DNA of 39,429 nt from contig QXVZ01016715.1 of the NCBI GenBank assembly GCA_008931825.1, forward strand, positions 1-39,429, written 5' to 3'. The position numbers were made by a program, and so were the translations under genes. Every line of letters begins with the position of its first letter. Position 1 is the stretch's first letter. Positions 1 through 17,074 of this stretch are shown here, in pieces. The notes below the pieces were generated by a model that saw nothing but the letters and a program-made list of their open reading frames with translations, had not been told where the DNA came from and made no database searches. The DNA is from Phallusia fumigata. Its lineage: Eukaryota > Chordata > Ascidiacea > Phlebobranchia > Ascidiidae.

Positions 1-5044
<5,044 letters not shown>

Positions 5045-5503
5045 TTAATCAAATCTTTACTTTTATACAAATTTAGTAGTGCTTTTTCAAATAATGTTAA
5101 ATCAATTTTGTATTCCTACCTGGCTAATTTTAATAATTGCCGCAGTGTTGATATAAAGATATTCACACATCGCTGAGCAGTAAACTCTTCAGCACATTAC
5201 AACTTTTAAAACATTATAAAACACAGCATTACTGAAACTTAAAAATTACACATCCAACCGATATCTGCAATGAAAGCATAAAGTGTGAAAAACAAATTGG
5301 TTCGGAGCCCATTCAAAAACGGAACTCATAACACCCTATAAAAACACACCTCCACAAAGCAGTAAAAATAAAGGTGACGCCTACGTACAGGCCTGATGGT
5401 CTCTTTCAATTGGGCGTCCCCGATATAACAAAGCTGTCCGAATTCTATCTCGCCTTGCGGTTGCCAACGTCGCACCACAATTGCCCATTACTGCCACTGT
5501 AAT

Positions 5504-5732
5504 ATTACACAAGAGAGACGCAGCGATGCATAAAAACGATCACAAAGGGTTTTTTCTTGCCGAGGCTTGAGGCGGATCGCGCGCCGAAAGACAGTTTATG
5601 CGTGACAAGCGGACACTNATTACACAAGAGAGACGCAGCGATGCATAAAAACGATCACAAAGGGTTTTTTCTTGCCGAGGCTTGAGGCGGATCGCGCGCC
5701 GAAAGACAGTTTATGCGTGACAAGCGGACACT
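5504..5732. repeat. 114-base direct duplication around a single N
   Basis: Bases 5504-5617 are identical to 5619-5732, with one N at 5618 between them. The unit contains gatcgcgcgccgaaag. The exact identity and the N at the junction mark it as unmerged overlap of two contig ends, not a genomic tandem repeat. Confidence 0.9.
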
Positions 5733-7566
5733 ACACTGAAGGTCTATTCTAAACTAACTCGGTGCGTCTCGTTAAGTCCATCCTAGCAAAAGTTGATGGT
5801 AGGTTGCCTGTACAAATTGTAGCTTTCGCACTAAACGTCTACCTTGTTTAATAGCGTTGCGCGTGGCGACTGTCCATCGGCGAGCGCCCAAAGACAATGA
5901 CATAAGTGAAAATTACACGGGATTAACAAGCCCGACTTCCTTTTTCACTGGCAGTGGGTGATATCTCAGGTAGGACGCAAGCCTTGTCTGTCCACGTAAA
6001 CAAACGATACAGACGCATCTGTCTCGTTCCGAAATTACGTTGGCTGTCGAGGCATTAAATCCAAACACACCCTTGGAATACACCGGCACTCCGGCCGAAA
6101 GGACCGTGTCAGAGGAGAAGCATTTCTTTGGGCGCTAATTGACGCAGCCACAGTCAGCTGTGAAACTAAATCCATCACGATAATCCTGACCCGCCGACCA
6201 GAAGGCTTTCGATCCGGCGAGGATTTTGCCAAAGCGTCTGCGTCATAAAGATACGCTGAAACGCGAGTTGTAAGCCGCTTGGCTGTTGCTACTAGGAATT
6301 GTTTAGCAACTGGCAGTTTTATATGGACACAAGTCGACAACGACGCACTACGGAAAACATCGTTTGGTGAGGCGCTACGACACAACACGAGTCACCACAT
6401 GTACATATAACCTGTATTTGCATTGACATTACAGCATCCTTTGTAACTAAAAATACAAGTTAATCATTTCTGATGTCATTTACTGCCAGTTTCAGCGTTA
6501 CCAAACATTTAATTTAATGTAACAATTTTTCACAGAATTTTTACCAAAAACAAACAACAACAGTTTTTTTTTCCAAATAACCTTTTAAAATCCCTTTAAA
6601 TAAAATAGAACAGAAAACACTGGAATTTCATAACACAAAAATATTCTAACTTCACACAAAGAAATGAACACAGTACAATGTAAAGCCACAAAGCGAACAG
6701 CAAAATGATGTCAAGAGCAAACTATGTCCTGTGCCATTCTCAAGAGCACAAACCTATAATTAAGAAGCTGAACTTCAGCGCTTCTACAAATTCTTAAGTA
6801 TTGCATGTAATTATTGCTGGAGCAGATATGGCTATAGGGTATGAGCACAACACAGGAAAAACGTCAGTTGTTCTAAGGTTTTGGTAGAACCAAGAATTAT
6901 CCTGACTAAGTGATAATTATTTGTGTTGGTTGGTTGGCACACCAGCATTATGAGCCACTTTACTGTTGACATCACCTTAAGTTTCGCAGTTATTTCCGGC
7001 CCGATGATAGATTTAATGCTATTGTGTTGCAATGTTTTCCTTCACTAAATAAACCTAACCCAACTAAAAACTGTACCATAGATGCCCTCTGTTAATCACC
7101 ACCACATACAATAAGAGCTGATACACATACTAAGCAATAGGTTGTTTGAAGCAGTATATCACCTCATACAGGCACAATCGTATGATGGACAACAATAAAA
7201 AACTTTTACACCTCTTAAGTAAAGTGTTTTGTTTTAATGATGTTTTGTAATATTGTAATTTGTTGTCTATGTGACAGGTCTGCTATTTGAGGTCCAAAAA
7301 AACTCACAAATAACTTAAAAAAGATATAAACTGTTATGTTGCACTGTGGTTTAATATAAAACTTACACGAAGTATTCGCAAAAATTGCGACATTCATAAT
7401 CATGTACAAAACATAACAGAATCCTACAGAAAAAACATTTAAAACAGTTTGGAAAAAACGTATACTAGAATTGTGTTTTTTTCTGTCAGGTTATTTTAAA
7501 TGCCAGAAATGCATTTAGGCAAACTAGAGTTAAAAAATTAACAACCTAAATAAACGCTTTATTTAA

Positions 7567-7855
7567 CACTGAATTCTTGGCGTGCATCTCTCTCTAATAC
7601 CCAAGTTAAACAATTGTCAAAACAAAACTGCTAACAAATTCTATAAATCACTACAACTTCCAGGTATTGTATACACTTTTGGTCTGACATGCAAAGTATC
7701 AATTTACCTGNCACTGAATTCTTGGCGTGCATCTCTCTCTAATACCCAAGTTAAACAATTGTCAAAACAAAACTGCTAACAAATTCTATAAATCACTACA
7801 ACTTCCAGGTATTGTATACACTTTTGGTCTGACATGCAAAGTATCAATTTACCTG
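7567..7855. repeat. 144-base direct duplication around a single N
   Basis: Bases 7567-7710 recur at 7712-7855 with an N at 7711 between them. The unit starts cactgaattcttggcg and ends atcaatttacctg. It is the same kind of contig-end overlap as at 5618. Confidence 0.9.
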
Positions 7856-9270
7856 TTATAAATTTTTTTAATTATTCATCTAGTTACAAGTTATGACTGA
7901 ATCTAGCAAGGCTTGGTATTTCAATAATTGCATCACACTAAATAACATGCAAACAACAGGTACAAAAATTGACTCACAATTTATTCAAAATAATATCAAT
8001 TTAACTGAGTGAAAGAAATAAAATTACACAACCAATTAATAAAATTGGTGGGACAAACAAAATAAAAATAATGTCATTATTTAATGCCAACCAATGAAAT
8101 TAAATGCAACAACTGGAAAATATAGTACTTAGCACAAACTGATAGCCAACTTTCCAAACATTAAAACAACTAACCCTTACAACATATACAATAAAGGCCA
8201 AACTATTGATATTATTCTCCACCGTCAACGAGAACGACAAAGAAACTACAACGTACATCTCAATTCAACCACTAAACCAAAAACCACATCCCGCTTTGAA
8301 TAATGCCATTTCTTTATCGCCCACTTGCGACAACAAGGTTTCAAATAAAAACCCAACAGTGGTGTTTTTTCTTTGTCTGTCTTGAAGCGCACAGTCAAGC
8401 CAAATACGTCTCAAAATGAAACTAAATCGAATAGATACTGAGTAATGTACAGAATTTTGATTTTGTTACTTAACTGAAACCTAAATCTGCTGTGACAAGT
8501 GTGCTAAAGTCAAAACCGAAACAAACGAAAATCAGAGGGTGATAACAACACTCGAACAAAATCGCTTGTAATTCAAAAAAGAAAATTTAAAGATGTGAAA
8601 AAGATGCCAGGGTGACGCGGTAAACGCGATATCATCTTTTTGCAGGAATCCAGCAATTACTGGATGCAACCGTTCAAAGGTTTGTGATAAATTCGTTTCT
8701 TGTAGTCATGTTTTTTCATAATTATTGCCTTATTTAAAAGTAGAAAAACATTTCACGTCATGATAGCTTGTGACGCTTAACGCCAAAAATCGTATTGCAA
8801 GTTTTGTTTTTAGTGTTTGGATATTTATCTTAATTCCGCGAAGACCAGTTTCAAAGGGCTTTGCTTCAAATATTCGCCCAATTATTTTTTTTTGTTCAGC
8901 GCAAAACGCTCACAACAGACGTTTCGTCAAGCGCTCAGTATCAGTCGAAGTAAAGCGCTTCGCGTGTTACATAGCCGCGGGTCATTCCAAAAAATCGCCG
9001 AACAGAAAAACCAGTCTTCGACAGAACGACGTGGCTGCTTTTTGTCAAAGTACGCGCGATTTACTGTAATCAGAAAAGGGTTAGAAAGATGACAGGCAAA
9101 TCGGACCGGTAAACCTTACATGATTTTGCAAGTTTTAATCCTGCTTTTTATATCTAGCTTAACAAGATAGACTTGTACTGTCACAGCTTGCTTTATGAAA
9201 ATCAACTAACAGCATTGTGCGGTGAAGGTGATCGATTCACCAGTCATCGGTTTGTACTGCAGCGAGGAAA

Positions 9271-11918
9271 ATGACACTTTTGCAAAGAATCAGTAGGAAC
9301 GTTTCCTCGTGCGGATTTATTCCTTCGCGGTGGTTGCGAAGACCTGGAAAGAGGAAATATGTGAAGGTTTTCGTGATTGGACTAATTACTTTAATCACGG
9401 CCTTTTCCGTGTCCCGCCGCAACAGGTAAATTGGTTTGAGCTATAAACTATGTCATGGCAGCTAATTAGGCAATACCAAAGGGCTCTTAACTATTTAATT
9501 TTTGTATTTGCAGTAAGCTTGCATACAACAGTAATATTCCCTTTCCGTTGGACGCGCATCGTTTCTCTGACGAGATAAGAAACGTCCCCAGAAACGTCGA
9601 GTACGATGTCAAAGAGGAAGCTGCGTCCCGGCATTTGATGGGATTAAAAAACTGTTCCGAAACACCATCAGAATTACGTAAGATCTTCCAAATTTTTAAA
9701 ACCAAAATGGTATTAATATGAAGATAAAAGCCAGTACTTGTGTGTAAAACAATTTTTACAAGCGTCGTTGTCTTCATCAAGAACAAAGAAAATATTTTAC
9801 ACACAAAAACTGGCTTGTATCTTCTTAATTGAGACTATTTAAAACCGTGAAATGTGTTCCTATCATGGTGTTTGTTTTAAACTGTTGCTGCTGCTTGTTT
9901 TAGTTGGTGCTCTGATGATCAACCCCAACATCACGCCATCGTACGAAGAAGTGAAAAAAGTAGCTGGCCCAGATTTATTGAAAGGCGGATGTTATGTTCC
10001 AACAACCTGCAAACCTTTGTAAGTGCAAAGAGAAAATCGTTGGTAACATTAGTCAAGTTACACAGTTTAGTCCTGGGGCGTTTGTGGAGGCGCCGAGGTA
10101 TTTGTTTGCGGCCGACAATCACCACAAATTGCTTGTTTTTTGTTCCAGGCAAAAAGTGGCCGTCATTATTCCCTTCAAGGATAGAGATGCCCATCTAAAA
10201 ACTCTACTTTATTACTTGCATCCGATTTTGAAGCGACAAAAGACACAATACTGCATATACGTTGCAGAACAGGTAACACAAAAAACACAATATTTAAGTT
10301 GCCGAGATGGTTCCTGCTTTCGTTTTAAGATAAAAAAGGCACAAAAAACTAAGCCAACAAACAAACATTTACTTGACATTGTTTTGCAAACCAATGAAAG
10401 CAATGGTGAAATGTTACTACCAGGTTAAATAATTTCTATGCAGTTCGACAATGGACAGTTCAATAAGGCGATGGTGATGAACGCGGCATTTGAAGAAGCA
10501 ATGAAACTTGACTCGTACGACTGTGTTGTGTTTCATGACGTTGACATGATCCCGGAAAATGACATGAACATGTACATGTGTGGGAACGAACCTCGCCACT
10601 TATCACCAGGTGAAGCACACAAGTTTTGTTGAGTGAAATAAATGGAGTCTGTGCCAGTACGTGCCGTAATTGCTGTTCCATACAACTAAAAAACGGCAGA
10701 AATGTCACAAATCAAACGGTAGAAACGTTTTTAAAGCAATTCAGATACAAAAACCTTTTTTGGTATATAGCCAAACAGGAGAGATGCTTATAATTCCTCC
10801 TAAATTACAGCGATTGACAAATTTGAATATAAGCCTCATTACGGAACGGATTTTGGTGGAGTGACTGGAATCAGTCCAAAGCAGTACAGAAAGGCAAATG
10901 GACATTCCAATCAGTTTTGGGGTTGGGGTGGCGAAGATAACGACATGGAGTTTAGAATCTTTTACAAGTAAGTACATAAGGGCCTATTAAACTTTAACAC
11001 CACTGGGTTTTTGGCTCAAAAGATCGGCCTTGGCAATTTGCATTGCATTAACAAGTCCTTCCAAATAAAACTATTGACTAATTGTTAAAGAACAATGCGG
11101 ACAATGCTATTCTTCTGCTTTACAAAAAACTGTGTACGTTTGACAGTAAAATGAAGATCGTACCATCGGACCTAAAAGTCGGCCGCTACAAGATGATTGT
11201 ACACAAGCATCCATGGAAGTTTAGCCCTAATCAGTTTCCGTAAGTCCAAAACCACCAACGAGTAAATTCAAAAGCAGGGTCGATAACATTTCTGATTTAC
11301 TGTTCAGATTTCGGTTAAACAAAACGCGAGAAATCCGGGCAACAACCGATGGACTTTCGGATCTCAAGTATCTTTTAGTGGATACTGTGAGACATTCTAC
11401 GTACACGAAATTCGTTATCGATGTCCGCAGGATTGAGGTCAAACGAATAACTTTGTTTATCGACGGAAAACCGACTATGGACGTTGACATCAAACCAGGT
11501 TAGAATATGGTTACTAAGCCTGTCTCAATATGTTCGTCATGCTACGCTAAAGTTACAAATGTAAATAGTACAAAAGATCCCTCCGACAGACAACCAACAC
11601 GCAGTTTTGGTCCTATGAAAAAAATTAATTAATTTGCGCATTTAGATTTTTAATCGAGCAATTGTTCTAAGGTTTATTAATCGCTGATATTCTGACAAAA
11701 CAATACACATCTACAATTTGGTTTGTAAGCAAAATTTGGCTGAAAACGCCAGTAGAAGTTTGTTTTTAAACTCTGTAAGCAACTTATGACGCAATGTAAT
11801 TGTTTGGTATTTATCAGGCTTTGACATCACCCACGGAGGCAAATTTAAATTTGAAGCGGTTGTTCACCGCCACGCCAGCCGACTTCTAATTGCTATTCGT
11901 GTTTACCCGGCCAAGTAA
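9271..11918 (+). CDS. B4GALT: Beta-1,4-galactosyltransferase, Golgi type II membrane enzyme
   Basis: Transfers galactose from UDP-galactose to terminal N-acetylglucosamine in the Golgi; which vertebrate paralogue it matches cannot be told here. Exons: 9271-9425, 9514-9677, 9904-10018, 10149-10272, 10444-10609, 10811-10967, 11147-11239, 11308-11498, 11818-11918. They sum to 1266 bases in one frame, giving 421 aa. A basic N-terminus (RRPGKRK) precedes a membrane anchor at residues 33-47. Family motifs: VAVIIPFKDRDAHL, FNKAMVMNAAFEEA, the metal-binding DVD at 218-220, FGGVTGISPKQYRKANG, and WGWGGED at 278-284. The usual family C-terminus (DGLSDLKYLLVDTVRHSTYTK) is followed by about 55 extra residues. 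Exon 8 ends in phase 1, which also fits the exon at 12528. A foldback sequence lies in intron 2. Confidence 0.95.
9712..9830. repeat. Foldback (inverted repeat) in B4GALT intron 2
   Basis: The arm 9712-9751 and the arm 9791-9830 are imperfect reverse complements over about 40 bases; the core GCCAGT..TTGTGTGTAAAA is shared. The loop is about 39 bases. It could be a small foldback transposon or a structured intronic RNA. No clear target-site duplication was found. Confidence 0.75.
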
Positions 11919-12527
11919 TTTAAACGTCGGAGGGTCTTAAATTACGAGCGGAGTTAATTGTTTTCATTTTTTTAACAATCTGTAACAAATATCGTGTCAA
12001 CCTTTTCTTTTTAATCAAATATTGATTGCTCGTTTTTTGTGAACTGGAAAAGTGAACTGCAAATGCGAGTATATGTCGGCCAAACAGGCCAAACCATAAA
12101 AAATCGAATCTGCTACCTTAGATTGATTGCGAATTCCGAATAAACACACTGTTGAATCCACCGCCGTACGATAATCCGCATTTTAAATGCTGCTGGCGTG
12201 TCCAAGTAACCAAACCGGTTTTCGTTGCGAATGTGTTGGGTAGTTAACTCCAACAGCGTGTCCATCGAACACTCAAAAATCTCATCTGACGGCGTTATAG
12301 CTTCAAAAGCGGCTAACGGTGTTATAGCTTCAAAATAGTGAACAGCAATAACTCTGTCAAAGGCGCAGTCTAGTGGTAACAAGATTTCGGCATCAGCCAA
12401 ACAAAACCGTGGACATGCCATTGTCTTAAAGCTTTTAGTGTCGGCTTGCAGTAACTCAAAACTTCTTGTGCACAATAAGTAACCATAATAATACGATAAT
12501 TAAACTGGGCGTCTGTTTCATCTGTAG
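11919..12527. other. Gap between B4GALT stop and the next recognisable exon
   Basis: About 600 bases follow the galactosyltransferase stop codon. A minus-strand open stretch (12113-12475, 120 codons, with a short internal repeat of FEAITP) and a 17-residue plus-strand peptide resembling a GIY-YIG motif (12063 onward) are visible, but neither has splice or family support. A polypyrimidine tract and acceptor end at 12527. Confidence 0.5.
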
Positions 12528-15500
12528 GGCCTTGCCGATGGGAGCGCTACGAGGGAAAGTATTTGGACTTCAACATAGAACTTTCCGAGCTTAAAGAGGC
12601 CGCCCACCTGACAGCGTTGCGCGTTGAAAAAGCGAAAAGCATCCCGCCTATTCCCGACAATATAAAAGCGAGCCTGGAGTCGACCCCGGACACGAAAGTG
12701 CGATTTTCGCTCGTCGACAACTTTACCGAGGCCATCGAAATATGCGAGAAAATTTACCCCGAGTGCCAGGGCGTGCAAAAAGAAAACAACGAGGAAAAGT
12801 ACTCGCTCAGACGCAGTAACATTCCCCGTAACATCGTTATCAGCGGCCCAGCGCACCCCGTTGTACGACTGAAAAACCGACCGCCGCCTGATCCCAAAGC
12901 GAAAGTGGAGAAAAAATATTACTTTCCGCACAAGATTCCGTTTGTGAAATATTGCCCCGGGCCATTCGGCAACTACCAGACCGTTATGGCACCCATAAAC
13001 ATCGGCGCCGAGCTTCCGCCAAAGACCAACCACACATACAGCTTTGCAGTTCACTTTGCAGTAAGTTGCACAAACGACCGCAAACCAATCAGTATGGGAG
13101 ACATGTATGCAAAAAACAAAAAAACAAATTCTGCGGTTTTGGAACCAAGTTTTGAAACCTTTGCACACTAGGGACACCCATACTGATTGGTTGTAAACTA
13201 TAAAGAGGTATTTATGGGTACAACACTGAAGGTGTTTGACTCATAAACCTATAGTATTCTTAACATAACCTAACTCTGGCGATTTCTTAACATTGCTGCT
13301 GCTGAATTACCCTTCACACCCGTTCCCCTGCAAACATCGAATTCAGTCACGAAAACTTGCACTTGGAAGAAATACGATGGCATAACGTTGGAAGATGTGT
13401 ACCAGTTTGATCGACTCACCATCTATCATTCACTCGCGCACGCGAAGCGAGAGTGTGAGGCTTTGGGTCTCATATGCGCCGGAGTTGTAAAGGAGGATTC
13501 GGGCGAACACTACACACTGCACCTAAACGCAATGCCGCGCCATCGCGAGGACACCCTTGAGCGTTTGATCAAAGAAAACGGTGGAAAACTGCCGCTTGGG
13601 GCGCTCGGGAACGATCTACGTCACGCTCAGTTAAAAATCAAGCAGCTGGTTGCGTTGGGGGAAGTAAAACTCGAACATCGGTTCGACGACAACGACACCT
13701 CGAACGGTTTGACGAAGCGAGAATTCACCAACTACGTTTTGCCCTTCCATAACTACAAGGACGTCCCAACAGCATACATCAAATACTGTCCGTCCATTCT
13801 TGGCACTTACCAGGCGCTGCCAGAGCCCCTTAAGGTCTACGTCGGCCGCAACATCGCGGATTGGGTGGATGAGCATTTTGCCGGCAATACCCTGCATTAT
13901 TTCTCGTTTGAAGTAGAGTTAAAGGTAGCAAGTAAAAACTATAAAAATGGCTGCCTACTTAAGGGTCGATCCCTCCGGGCCCTATACAAGGGCAACAGTA
14001 ATACACAGTAAGAAATACTTCAGTTGCATCTTTGGTAACAATTTACATTTTGTCTTTGGAAACAAGCAATTCTCCTAAGTTTTACATTCCTTTTCATGTA
14101 GGTTATCCTAACACCGTCGAAGTTTCTCTACTACCGAGACAACAAACATTTCGAAGCGCAACTGAACAAAGGCGAAAGTAGGTTTCGAAGGCTCGCACGC
14201 ATTTTCGACTTAATTGCGATTTTAAACATTTGTTTTGTTTTTCTCCCAGATTTCTACACCTTTCATTGGCCGAGCGACAAAACACCGGACTTTTCTAAAC
14301 CGGAAACACCACGCGAATATGTGCTGAAGACTGTGGACTTTACAATTCCCAACATCCCAGGTGCGTGGGCAAATAAATTTTAATCCTACCTTTTGTAAGG
14401 CAGTACTTTCTTCTTTAAAATTCATATTATATTGCAAACTTGATTTCTAACTGGAAAATGGTTGCATTGGTTGAAAAACCCACACATTTGCAGTCGTTGA
14501 CGAAATGTGGTTTATCCGCACAGGTTGCTACGCAGTGGAGAGCAAGATCCAGGACCGTTACCAACAGCCGTATTTCCAGTGGAACTGGTGGTTCGAAGTG
14601 ATAAGCGGAGACCGAGAAGTGGATGCTGCATCGCGTGAGGTTTACTGGAGGTAAATTGCAGAGAGTGTTGAGATTCACGTATTCCTGTTAGCACTCAAAA
14701 CATATGTACTATTGCACTGCGACTTGTGCACGAACAAACATTGTAATTTCATCAAAGCCATGTTTTGACCAATCCCGTGCTTTGCATGTCACCAGGAAAC
14801 AAATGAACGAGAATGCCCTGCAAAAAGCGAACAGCAGGTTGAGCGATTCGCGTAAGCAAGAAGCGAAACAAGCTAAGAGAGAAAGAGAATTTCAGAAAAA
14901 GATGGCTGAAATCCACGTGAGTTACATAGGCTGTTAGAATATATATCAAACTAGTATTCACGTTAAATTCGCCATTCATCATACAGTGGGCACTGTATGC
15001 ATTTCTTTGCATCGGTACCGTCGAAGATTTTAGTTGTAATAGTTTTTATGACTTTATGCCCAATTNATTTATGCACAATTTCCAATTTTAGCGCAACGAC
15101 CTCCGGATACAAGAAAATCATTTGAGGGGCGTGACGTCAAAACCCAACGTGCAAGAAGCAGAAAGGCAACAGGTAAGTTACCCATAGTGGCACTTCTATT
15201 TAACCCATCAGCTGCACCTAGTGCAATTTTGGCTTCCTGATGTAACAAGAAATTAAACATGTAGAGTCTTGGTAACGTTTTTGAAATAAATCTCGTGGCC
15301 CACTGCCTCATCAGCATGGCAAGCTTTCTCTAGTTGTGACATAAACACGCATTGATTTAAACTAAAATATCTGACTTGACAGGGGAGCATCTAGGCTAGA
15401 AAACCATAGCGGTTATTCGATGCATCCCATTGGTCCGGACTCATTCCTGTTAATTGTTTTTTTTTAAGTTGGCGCAAATAAACCTTTGATTGATTGATTG

Positions 15501-15912
15501 AAAATATAGCGATATATGTACTTCAGTGTAAAACTTGCTGTTGGGCAAAATCAACCAGTTTCTTAATTCTTGGGGACGATAATTGAGATTCTAACAATTC
15601 ACCTATAGCTCCGTAGCCCATTTACATTTCTCAGTGGCCAGCTGGTTAAAAAACTCCGGTTCAAAGCAATAAAAAAGCGACCTATTAAATTTTATTTTGT
15701 TACAGAAACGGGGCAACGTCAGGGAGGATATTGACGATTACGAGCGAGCGCCAGTCGAATCCTTGCCCATCGAAGTATTCGACCCAAGCAAAACAATCGC
15801 ACCTGTAGTCCAGAGCAAATTCCGTCCACCTGCAGCAGTAACTGGAGGTGCCGTGCACAAACAATTTCATGCAGGACTTCCGGAGCACCTCAAGTCGAAG
15901 GCCAAAGCATAA
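12528..15912 (+). CDS. Unrecognised protein with a duplicated Cys-containing module and a basic helical C-terminus (N-terminus missing)
   Basis: I do not recognise the family. Exons: 12528-13064 (donor uncertain; 13060 is the stronger site but out of phase), 13347-13924, 14102-14177, 14250-14360, 14494-14650, 14796-14916, 15092-15172, 15706-15912 with stop. Apart from the first donor, all phases agree. The first two exons encode two versions of one module of about 180-195 residues: each starts C.W..Y.G..L, has A...CE....C.GV.KE....Y.L with two cysteines as in PAN/apple-like folds, and ends F.KYCP...G.YQ. Later exons give a Trp/Tyr-rich stretch (FQWNWWFEV), then a highly charged helix (QAKREREFQKKMAE) and a proline-rich tail. 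No in-frame ATG precedes the first module, so a phase-1 upstream exon must exist. It may be an alternative continuation of the galactosyltransferase gene. Confidence 0.75.
13083..13192. repeat. Perfect 16-base inverted repeat between the two module exons
   Basis: AACCAATCAGTATGGG at 13083-13098 is exactly reversed and complemented at 13177-13192, with weaker complementarity further in. The whole foldback of about 110 bases fills part of the intron joining the two repeated modules. It may be a small foldback element. Confidence 0.8.
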
Positions 15913-17074
15913 AATCTTCAAGATGCGTAAATTTATTCGGTTGTAATCACTGAAATATGGGGTTACACTTGGAGCCGTAAAACAGAGGTTCACTCCATGA
16001 GCCACGCGTTCGAGTAACAAGCGATTGTTTTCCTGGTGACGGTTTCGCTGACTTTCCGTGGATTCGCTGTAGCGATTGTTTTGTTTTATTATTTTACCCC
16101 CTACCCTCAATCCAAGGCTGTGGACGAAACTTTAAATATGAAAATCAAGAATTTTGCTAGTAATGTAGTGAATCGCTTTTATGTTTACTGTTTTTTTCAT
16201 CCAATATTACTTAACTTGTCGTGCAAGGCATTTTACGGCTCATATGATTTTTCGATGCGTTTGTGTTTCCAAAACATAAATACACCGTAACAACTGACTA
16301 GTTGGCATATTGTTGTAATCTTCAAAATTGTAATACTCGCACATTTGACCTACAAATGAAAAAAGTGCAGGAAAAAGCGTTTGCTGATTATCGCGTCGTA
16401 ATTTAGCGGTCTGGTTCTGGCTCGCCCCATTCCCAGGTGGTGCAAGCTGCTTTTTAAAGCTTGAGATATTATTTTACCATTTCGCAGTAGTTTTGTAACG
16501 TTTGGTATTTTCAAAAAATACACCACATTTTAACGTCCAAATTCAAAACTAACAATCACGTTGTTTTATTGACTCAACATTCGACAGTCATATACACAAG
16601 CAGCAACGAATATTCGTTCTAGCAGCATAATTATGGGAGGGGAGTTTAGTACACATGCATCAACTGATACTTGGGAGAATAAAGCTGAAATATTGGAATA
16701 CTGCCGTTTGCTGCTCAGTTCGTGTACCGGCGCTGTGGTTGCGTGGGGGGTGCCGGGAAAAAAATCTGCGGGGGTTTAAAACGGCCTTCCGTGTTTGGGT
16801 CGTCACGCTTCTGGTGTGTCCTCCTGCTTTGTTGTATTCTCTTCCAATTCGGGAATTTCTATAAATTACAATTTCAGCCAGTTTAAGATTGCTGACAATA
16901 CGTATCTGTAGGCCTGGGCCAGCTAATGTTTGGCATGTTACTTTCTAGGCCTGCTCTAGACATGCACAATTGATAAATGAAGGGAAAGTCTCTTGTAAAT
17001 TCAGTGATGGACAAGAAGTGAAATTGTCTGTATTGCAGTTACAGAGTGTTACAATATTTTGCACTATAGTTTAG
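15913..17074. other. Convergent intergenic region, 3' flanks
   Basis: This 1.2 kb lies between the 3' end of the module-repeat gene and the 3' end of the p23 gene. No gene is seen. It should hold the two 3' untranslated regions. Confidence 0.6.

Noticed and set aside
6035..6388. 117-codon minus-strand frame in the CpG-rich block upstream of PARD3
   Set aside because: No ATG at its start and arginine/serine-rich composition as expected by chance in GC-rich sequence.
8770..9092. Two overlapping plus-strand frames upstream of B4GALT
   Set aside because: No ATG in the longer one, basic low-complexity content, no splice signals joining to B4GALT.
12063..12131. Plus-strand peptide VYVGQTGQTIKNRI, similar to the GIY-YIG motif of Penelope-type retroelements
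   Set aside because: Only about 17 residues, stop codon soon after, no upstream GIY half and no reverse transcriptase nearby.
12113..12475. 120-codon minus-strand frame with ATG, between B4GALT and the module gene
   Set aside because: No family resemblance, no splice or regulatory support, and a short internal duplication (FEAITP) typical of chance repeats. Kept only as a note.
12518..13177. 219-codon minus-strand frame opposite the first module exon
   Set aside because: Antisense shadow. The plus strand has matching repeat structure and in-frame splicing to later exons.
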